A stretch of 20,283 nucleotides of DNA from Treponema sp. (lineage in GTDB: Bacteria; Spirochaetota; Spirochaetia; Treponematales; Breznakiellaceae): assembly GCA_031278025.1 (NCBI GenBank), contig JAITLF010000264.1, positions 1 through 20,283 on the forward strand, written 5' to 3'. Below the pieces are notes generated by a model, which was given only the letters and a program-made list of their open reading frames with translations, was not told where the DNA came from and did not search any database. Shown piece after piece: positions 15,295 through 20,283 of the stretch. The first letter of the stretch is position 1. Every line of letters starts with the position of its first letter. The translations under genes were made by a program, and so were the position numbers.

Positions 15295-17112
15295 CTAACG
15301 CCTCTTTTTCCTTTTGGGGGCAATCACCGACACCGGAGACGGAGACTGGGTCCCCATAGCGGCCCGCTTTTTTGCCAGATACTTGTTGATCAAAAGCTGC
15401 TGGATCAGGGACAAGAGGTTACTCATAATCCAATAAACCGTTAATCCCGACGGTACATTGTAAAGAATGAAGAAGAACATAACCGGCATGACGTAAAGCA
15501 TCATCTTCATCTGGGAATTGGCCTGCTGGTCCGGCGTCTGAGTGATCTTGCCGTAGAGAAGCTGGGACCCCACGTAGATAAAAGGCAACAGGCGTATATC
15601 ACTCCACCCTAAAAAGGGAATCTGGTAGGGGGCAAAACTAAAGACCGATTCCGGCACGGACAGGTCGGGAATCCAACCGGGGATGAACATAGCACCCCGT
15701 AGATCAAAGTGATTGTTGAACAGGTTATACATGGCGATAAAGATAGGAAACTGAATGAGCATGGGGAAACAGCCCGAAAGGGGGTTATAGCCCTCGGATT
15801 TATACAATTCCGCCATTTTCGCGTTCATCTGCGCGGCGTTATCTTTATATTTTGTCTGAATTTCCTTGATTTTCGGGGAAAGGGTCTGCATGCGCAGGGT
15901 GGCTTCCGAGCCTTTCTTTGTCAGGGGGAAGAGCAGGAGCTTTACAAGGAGGGTAACCAGGATGATGGCTATACCGTAATTGGGGATAAGTCTGTAGAAG
16001 ACGGACAGGAACCACTTAAGGACCGTTTCCAGCGGGGCAAGAATGCCGCTGGTGCTGGCCGCCTTGGAAAGGTCCATTTCCCGCAGGTTGAAGCTGTTGT
16101 TCCCGTTATCGTAGATCCCCAGGGCGTTCTGGCTTTTGGGCCCCAGGTAGAACCGGTAGGTGTCTGTCGCCCTGGACCCGTTCAGGGCCGGACGGCTCAT
16201 GTAAAACCGGGATGCTGCGGGAAGACCCGGTTCCGGCTTGGTGGAGAAGGCCAGCTCGTACTGGGTGGCGTCAGGTATGGCAATAAAGGTGAAGTACTTG
16301 CCCACGATGGCCGCCCAGGATACCCGGGAATTGATGATAGCGGGGGCATCCTTGACCTTTTCCTCCCGGCGCTTACCGTTGGCATAGACATAATAAGACC
16401 GGTAATCGTACCGCTGGTCCAGCTTATCAAAGCGGGGTCCGATCTGAGGACCAAAACCCAGCGTGTAGGCGACACCGGAAAAATTCAGGGAGGAGACGGA
16501 ATAACCACCGTCCAGGGAAACGGAAAGCTCGAACATGTATTCATTGGGCCTGAAGGTATACCGCTTGGTCAGACGGAACCGTCCACCCTCACCGCCGGTT
16601 CTCTCTGCCTCCGCGCCGCCAGAGGCAAGCGCGAAATCCCGGTAAAACTCGACCGTATAGCCGTCTATCCGGTTTACATAGAAAAAGGAGGTAACCGGCT
16701 GAACGTTGAGTTTGCCGAAGGCCACGGTGAAGGCGTGCCCTTCAACGCTGCCCGGAAGCACCATGTCTACAAAATCATCTTTATCCTTGTGTTCCTTCAA
16801 TTTATATGAAACAACATCGCCGCCAGCGTTGGTCAGTTCCACCCGGAGCAGATCAGTCTCGACAAGCACCCGTTCTTCCGCTACGGGTCCCGGATCTACG
16901 CCACCTTTATCGACTGCCGCAGACGCTTCAAGGGGGGTATCGATAAGGACCGGGGCGGTCTGCGGGGAGGGGACGGCGGTAACCGGCGGTTGGGCGACGA
17001 TTGGTTCCGCGGCAGGCGGTAGGGGAGGGGGGAAAAAAACCGCCTGAATAATATAAAAACCCGTGATTACAATGACCGACAGTACAACGGCCAATAACGT
17101 TCTCTTTTCCAT
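15295..17112 (-). CDS. yidC: Membrane protein insertase YidC
   Basis: YidC inserts and folds inner-membrane proteins, alone or with the Sec translocon. The 605-residue protein has the Gram-negative layout. An N-terminal anchor helix (6-27) leads to a Pro-rich linker (28-60) and a large periplasmic beta domain (about 80-345). The conserved insertase core follows (about 360-580): LKWFLSVFYRLIPNYGIAIILVTLLVKLLLFPLTKK, a cytoplasmic hairpin (MQTLSPKIKEIQTKYKDN), GCFPMLIQFPIFIAMY, and two late helices with NVPSGLTVYWIMSNLLSLIQQ. Lys391 takes the place of the groove arginine before FPLT. The tail is basic (PKRKKRR), which may help ribosome contact. AGGA lies five bases before the ATG. Confidence 0.95.
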   Translation of the reverse strand: MEKRTLLAVVLSVIVITGFYIIQAVFFPPPLPPAAEPIVAQPPVTAVPSPQTAPVLIDTPLEASAAVDKGGVDPGPVAEERVLVETDLLRVELTNAGGDVVSYKLKEHKDKDDFVDMVLPGSVEGHAFTVAFGKLNVQPVTSFFYVNRIDGYTVEFYRDFALASGGAEAERTGGEGGRFRLTKRYTFRPNEYMFELSVSLDGGYSVSSLNFSGVAYTLGFGPQIGPRFDKLDQRYDYRSYYVYANGKRREEKVKDAPAIINSRVSWAAIVGKYFTFIAIPDATQYELAFSTKPEPGLPAASRFYMSRPALNGSRATDTYRFYLGPKSQNALGIYDNGNNSFNLREMDLSKAASTSGILAPLETVLKWFLSVFYRLIPNYGIAIILVTLLVKLLLFPLTKKGSEATLRMQTLSPKIKEIQTKYKDNAAQMNAKMAELYKSEGYNPLSGCFPMLIQFPIFIAMYNLFNNHFDLRGAMFIPGWIPDLSVPESVFSFAPYQIPFLGWSDIRLLPFIYVGSQLLYGKITQTPDQQANSQMKMMLYVMPVMFFFILYNVPSGLTVYWIMSNLLSLIQQLLINKYLAKKRAAMGTQSPSPVSVIAPKRKKRR

Positions 17113-17131
17113 TGAATTCCTGTTACTCTAA

Positions 17132-17614
17132 TTAAGGTACCGGATCATAACCACCCGGACGAAAAGGATGACACCGCACTATCCGTTTACCCGCCAGGTA
17201 AAGCCCCCGGATAATGCCGTATTTCCGAACCGCCTCATACGCATAGGAGGAACAGGTCGGATAATATCTACAACTGGCAGGGAAATGCAACGAAACAGCC
17301 CGCTGATAGAACCATATTAACAGCAGGATTCCCCCCCTGAGAACCTCTCGCACCGAGAAGGAGAATGTAACCTTGCGGCTAGGAGCCCGATAATCGGGTT
17401 CCCGCGAACCTTTGGTTCGATGGCAGTTGCACGGTAAAAAATCGACTAACCGGCGATTTTTTGGGATTTTATGAGCGAAGCGCATAAAACGGCTAGCCAC
17501 CTGAGCCTCGAAATACATGAACTCACTTATTTTTTCATACGCCTGATGCAAAGTCCTATAGGCTCCTAATTTCCGTAAACACCTCATCATCTCTAACTTA
17601 CCGATTTTCTGCAA
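17132..17614 (-). CDS. yidD: YidD membrane protein insertion efficiency factor, with N-terminal extension
   Basis: YidD is a small peripheral membrane protein that helps YidC-dependent insertion. The conserved core is unmistakable in the last 70 or so residues: [40 protein letters not shown], with its Cys pair, ending [17 protein letters not shown] at 17353 would give a 73-residue protein of normal size. The same frame stays open upstream to a TTG at 17614, with ATG codons at 17590 and 17587 just after the rnpA stop, adding up to 87 residues unlike any YidD I know. That extension contains four hairpins and may be an untranslated or inserted segment. The coordinates give the longest frame; the certain part is 17132-17353. 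It lies 19 bases upstream of yidC. Confidence 0.85.
   Translation of the reverse strand: MQKIGKLEMMRCLRKLGAYRTLHQAYEKISEFMYFEAQVASRFMRFAHKIPKNRRLVDFLPCNCHRTKGSREPDYRAPSRKVTFSFSVREVLRGGILLLIWFYQRAVSLHFPASCRYYPTCSSYAYEAVRKYGIIRGLYLAGKRIVRCHPFRPGGYDPVP
17386..17489. repeat. Cluster of four hairpins between rnpA and the yidD core
   Basis: Within about 100 bases there are four inverted repeats: CCCGAT-A-ATCGGG (17386-17398), GAACC-TTT-GGTTC (17406-17418), AAAAAATCG-N9-CGATTTTTT (17436-17462) and TTTTATG-N9-CATAAAA (17467-17489). GGTTC at 17397-17401 can also pair with GAACC at 17406-17410. The last two have 9-base loops, the same loop size as the GCCTTT-N9-AAAGGC family of the large array. They lie in frame within the long yidD reading frame. 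They could be palindromic insertions or an RNA structure regulating yidD-yidC. Confidence 0.65.
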
Positions 17615-18038
17615 AAAGTCCCGCCCGGTTAAACAGATTCCGCAGCTGGCCTATCCGGACAGCCAGGCAATCCGTAGCGGACACCGCCGGGACCGGTGCG
17701 GTTTCCAACCCTGACGCAGACTCAAGCCGGGAAGCCGTCCGCTGCTGACCGGCGGGGTAAACCAGCATCACCAGATCGAATCCGGTCTTTAGCCGGTTCT
17801 TCAATAACCGGTAGCCCTCCCGGCTGACCCGCCGGGCCCGGTTCCGCTTTACCGCGTTCCCGAACTTCCGCGCAAATGTAACGACCAGCCGATTGCCGGG
17901 CAACCCGTTTTCCAAAATAAACAACTTTGCGCCCCGGCAGGAAACAACGGTTCCCCGGTTAAAAACCGCCCGAATCTCATCCGTTCCCGTTAGCCGTTCC
18001 TCCCTTGTAAAACGGAAGAGGCGTCCTTCCGTTTTAAT
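17598..18038 (-). CDS. rnpA: Ribonuclease P protein component
   Basis: RnpA is the protein subunit of RNase P, which binds the RNA subunit and the 5' leader of pre-tRNA. The core signature [22 protein letters not shown] (the RNR motif) is clear. The frame continues upstream of the first TTG (17924) through conserved N-terminal sequence [20 protein letters not shown] up to an in-frame stop inside rpmH, yet that stretch has no ATG, GTG or TTG. The best candidate start is ATT at 18038, overlapping the rpmH stop (TATTAA), giving 146 residues; TTG 17924 would remove 38 residues of the substrate-binding face. Between VYPAG and [16 protein letters not shown] there is an Ala/Ser/Glu-rich insertion of about 27 residues not usual for the family. 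The order rpmH-rnpA is near universal. Confidence 0.85.
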   Translation of the reverse strand: MKTEGRLFRFTREERLTGTDEIRAVFNRGTVVSCRGAKLFILENGLPGNRLVVTFARKFGNAVKRNRARRVSREGYRLLKNRLKTGFDLVMLVYPAGQQRTASRLESASGLETAPVPAVSATDCLAVRIGQLRNLFNRAGLFAENR

Positions 18039-18189
18039 AAGGCTTTTTCTCGTTGGAAACCGTCAGTTTAATCCTGCCTTTTGCCCGCCGGCGCTTCAAT
18101 ATAAGCCGTCCTCCACGGGTTTTCATCCGGGCCCGGAACCCAAATTTCCGATTTCGTTTGACTTTACTGGGCTGATACGTTCGTTTCAT
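18034..18189 (-). CDS. rpmH: 50S ribosomal protein L34
   Basis: This 51-residue, highly basic protein starts [20 protein letters not shown] and continues [22 protein letters not shown], a direct match to L34, which sits in the 50S subunit close to 23S rRNA. The seven or so extra C-terminal residues (TVSNEKKPY) are acceptable for the family. The start is certain: AAGGAG (18198-18203) lies eight bases before the ATG, and the first residues are invariant in bacteria. It is the first gene of the rpmH-rnpA-yidD-yidC-jag block. dnaA, often upstream of rpmH in other bacteria, is absent here. Confidence 0.95.
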   Translation of the reverse strand: MKRTYQPSKVKRNRKFGFRARMKTRGGRLILKRRRAKGRIKLTVSNEKKPY

Positions 18190-18197
18190 GGAAATAA

Positions 18198-18262
18198 CTC
18201 CTTAACCGCGTTTGCGGCAACCGGTTGACCGGCTCATATATATTAAAGTTCATTAACGTCAA
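18198..18262 (-). promoter_or_regulatory. rpmH: Promoter and ribosome-binding site of rpmH
   Basis: On the - strand, TTGACG (18262-18257) and TATATG (18240-18235) are separated by 16 bases in an AT-rich patch unlike its surroundings, a good sigma-70-type promoter. The leader carries an imperfect palindrome (AGCCGGTCAACCGGTT, 18234-18219), then GC-rich sequence and AAGGAG (18203-18198). It is the only strong promoter I see for the whole block. Confidence 0.6.
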
Positions 18263-18299
18263 AGATATTTAAGGTGTTAGTATAGAAAAATAGAGAGTA

Positions 18300-18791
18300 T
18301 TGGTCAATATGCCGCATTGCCTCAACCAGGGCGAGCGCATTGAAAAAGGGGTAAAGAAGCGGCAAAAGAAGCCAATAAAGGCGGGAATGGAGGCAATTAT
18401 GATCCCCGAAACCGTGCCGCCCATCATCGGCTTTTTTAGCGATATCAAAGACCCGCGGATCGGCCGCACGAAATGCTATCCCCTTATCGAGGTTATTCCC
18501 AAACACGATGCATACCGCCAGGTGTTTAACCGGCTCAACCACCGGGACATTGAACGGTGTTTCATGGCCTGGGTGAGGACGATAAAACAGGAGAAGGACC
18601 GGGACGCCGCGGACTTAACGTCCGATGCCATAGACGGGAAAACCCCGCGGGGGCGCTTTAATACCCGGCAGGGGAGTAAGGCCATCCACCTGGCCGGCGC
18701 CCGGGCAACGGAAAACCGGCTGGCGTTTGCCCTGGTGAAGACCGGCAGTACCTTACGGAACCTTCTCCGGCCACCCCTTGAGAATTTTTAA
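18300..18791 (+). pseudogene. ISAs1-family transposase remnant with internal deletion
   Basis: The frame encodes pieces of an ISAs1-type (H-repeat/DDE) transposase: FSDIKDPRIGRTKCYPLIEVI, then directly PKHDAYRQVFNRLNHRDIERCFMAWV, then AIDGKTPRGRFN, GSKAIHLAGARATENRLAFALVK. In complete proteins about 40 residues (the segment with ICAVISG and the W-R-Q/E region before GIPSHDTFGRVF) separate the first two pieces, so an in-frame internal deletion is present. After ALVKTGSTL the sequence no longer matches and stops, losing roughly the last half of the protein. The Asp of AIDGKT survives; the later catalytic residues are gone. Homology starts near 18409; upstream codons to TTG 18300 are doubtful. 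It sits head-to-head with rpmH and directly before the second 21-bp array. Confidence 0.7.
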
Positions 18792-18819
18792 TGCGCTCGC
18801 CCTGCAGATTCGGGACTGC

Positions 18820-20283
18820 GGAGACAGGCCCGCGTTGCGCGGAGACAGGCCCACGTTGCGCGGAGACAGGCCCGCGTTGCGCGGAGGCAGGCCCGCATTG
18901 CGCGGAGACAGGCCCGCGTTGCGCGGAGGCAGGCCCGCGTTGCGCGGAGGCAGGCCCGCGTTGCGCGGAGGCAGGCCCGCGATGAGCGGAGGCAGGCCCG
19001 CGTTGCGCGGAGGCAGCCCCGCTGGGCGCGGAGGCAGGCCCGCGTTGCGCGGAGCCAGGCCCGCGTTGCGCGGTGACAGGCCCGCTGTGCGCGGAGTCAG
19101 GCCCGCGATGCGCGGAGGCAGGCCCGCGTTGCGCGGAGGCAGGCCCGCGGACAGCGGAGGCAGGCCCGCGGTGCGCGGAGACAGGCCCGCGTTGCGCGGG
19201 GACAGGCCCGCGTTGCGCGGAGGCAGGCCCGCAGACTGCGGAGGCAGGCCCGCGTTGCGCGGGGACAGGCCCGCGTTGCGCGGGGACAGGCCCGCGATGC
19301 GCGGAGACAGGCCCGCGTTGCGCGGAGACAGTCCCGCGTTGCGCGGAGACAGCCCCGCAGGGCGCGGAGGCAGGCCCGCGTTGCGCGGAGACAGGCCCGC
19401 GTTGCGCGGAGACAGGCCCGCGTTACGCGGAGGCAGGCCCGCGTTGCGCGGAGACAGGCCCGCGTTGCGCGGAGGCAGGCCCGCGTTGCGCGGAGGCAGG
19501 CCCGCGTTGCGCGGGGACAGGCCCGCGTTGCGCGGAGACAGGCCCGCGTTGCGCGGAGGCAGGCCCGCGGACTGCGGAGGCAGGCCCGCGTTGCGCGGGG
19601 ACAGGCCCGCGATGCGCGGAGAGCGGCCCGCGATGAGCGGAGGCAGGCCCGCGTTGCGCGGAGAGCGGCCCGCGTTGCGCGGAGGCAGGCCCGCGTTGCG
19701 CGGAGACAGGCCCGCGATGAGCGGAGACAGTCCCGCGTTGCGCGGAGGCAGGCCTGCGGACTGCGGAGGCAGGCCCGCGATGTGCGGAGAGCGGCCCGCG
19801 ATGAGCGGGGACAGGCCCGCGGACTGCGGAGACAGGCCCGCGTTGCGCGGAGGCAGGCCCGCGTTGCGCGGAGGCAGCCCCGCAGGGCGCGGAGGCAGGC
19901 CCGCGTTGCGCGGAGACAGGCCCGCGTTGCGCGGAGACAGGCCCGCATTGCGCGGCGGCAGGCCCGCGTTGCGCGGAGACAGGCCCGCGTTGCGCGGAGA
20001 CAGGCCCGCGTTGCGCGGGGACAGGCCTGCGGACTGCGGAGGCAGGCCCGCGATGAGCGGAGACAGGCCCGCGATGAGCGGAGACAGGTCCGCGTTGCGC
20101 GTAGACAGTCCCGCGTTGCGCGGAGACAGTCCCGCGATGCGCGGAGACAGGCCCGCGGACAGCGGAGGCAGGCCCGCGTTGCGCGGAGGCAGGCCCGCGT
20201 TGCGCGGAGGCAGGCCCGCAGACTGCGGAGGCAGGCCCGCGTTGCGCGGAGACAGGCCCGCGTTGCGCGGAGGCAGGCCCGCG
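18820..20283 (+). repeat. Large 21-bp GC-rich tandem array, about 70 units, running off the window
   Basis: The unit is GGAG[A/G]CAGGCCCGCG followed by a six-base block, most often TTGCGC. From 18820 to the last base there are 69 full units plus 15 bases, exactly in register, so no net insertion or deletion has occurred. A degenerate unit may precede it (18799-18819). Variation falls at base 5 (A or G) and in the block after CCCGC (TTGCGC, ATGAGC, ATGCGC, GACTGC, GACAGC, others). In the units I read, the CCGC before and the GCGG across the next boundary are almost always kept, so nearly every unit can form a small stem (CCGCG-TTG-CGCGG). Long frames on both strands are by-products; the + frame is broken by TGA in every GATGAGC unit. 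Confidence 0.97.

Noticed and set aside
17598..18262. Replication origin near rpmH-rnpA
   Set aside because: The gene block often neighbours oriC in other bacteria, but no dnaA, dnaN or cluster of TTATCCACA-like boxes is visible here.
18820..20283. CRISPR array
   Set aside because: Units are 21 bp and contiguous, with no unique spacers of 25-40 bases and no cas genes nearby. The variable part is only about six bases and recurs.

Overview
The window looks like chromosome of a GC-rich spirochaete, most likely a Treponema-type organism of the host- or termite-gut kind. This rests on the gene complement and on the jag-yidC-yidD-rnpA-rpmH block seen in treponemes. No rRNA or other diagnostic marker is present, so the placement is an inference. 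I found no tRNA, rRNA or CRISPR array.

Layout. (1) Positions 1-6522, + strand: the 3' end of an unidentified gene, then a tightly packed run aroA-trkA-trkH-trkH-rsmG. aroA overlaps trkA, trkA overlaps the first trkH by ATGA, and the other gaps are 14-27 bases. It combines shikimate synthesis, a complete Trk/Ktr-type potassium uptake system with two different membrane subunits, and a 16S rRNA methyltransferase. (2) 6523-7727: a non-coding island built on a strictly 21-bp tandem array that passes through several sequence families, flanked by inverted, diverged copies of related units and by a dispersed module. (3) 7728-9526, - strand: tatD and dusB, coupled by a GTGA overlap. (4) 9527-12752, + strand: a FIST-domain sensor protein followed by a hybrid histidine kinase/response regulator, probably one signalling unit. 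(5) 12753-13632: a second copy of the dispersed module, a three-unit 21-bp mini-array, GC-rich hairpins and a truncated IS630-family transposase. (6) 13666-18189, - strand: an exported protein of unknown function, then jag (khpB), yidC, yidD, rnpA and rpmH. Read in transcription order this is rpmH-rnpA-yidD-yidC-jag, the ribosome/RNase P/membrane-insertion block, with a recognisable promoter upstream of rpmH. (7) 18300-18791: an ISAs1-family transposase remnant. (8) 18820 to the window edge: about 70 copies of another 21-bp repeat, with no net insertion or deletion.

The most unusual content is the repeat system. At least three intergenic loci carry arrays whose units are always 21 bp (about two turns of B-DNA) and each contain a dyad, although their sequences differ strongly. 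The variation I read lies mostly in or beside the dyad centre while the stem bases persist. These arrays generate long overlapping open frames on both strands that should not be annotated as proteins. Palindromic insertions may also have entered genes: YidD has an 87-residue N-terminal extension containing four hairpins, and the second TrkH ends in a 12-bp tandem repeat. Other oddities are an rnpA with no ATG/GTG/TTG at its conserved N-terminus and a TatD with Glu where the family has a metal-site Asp.
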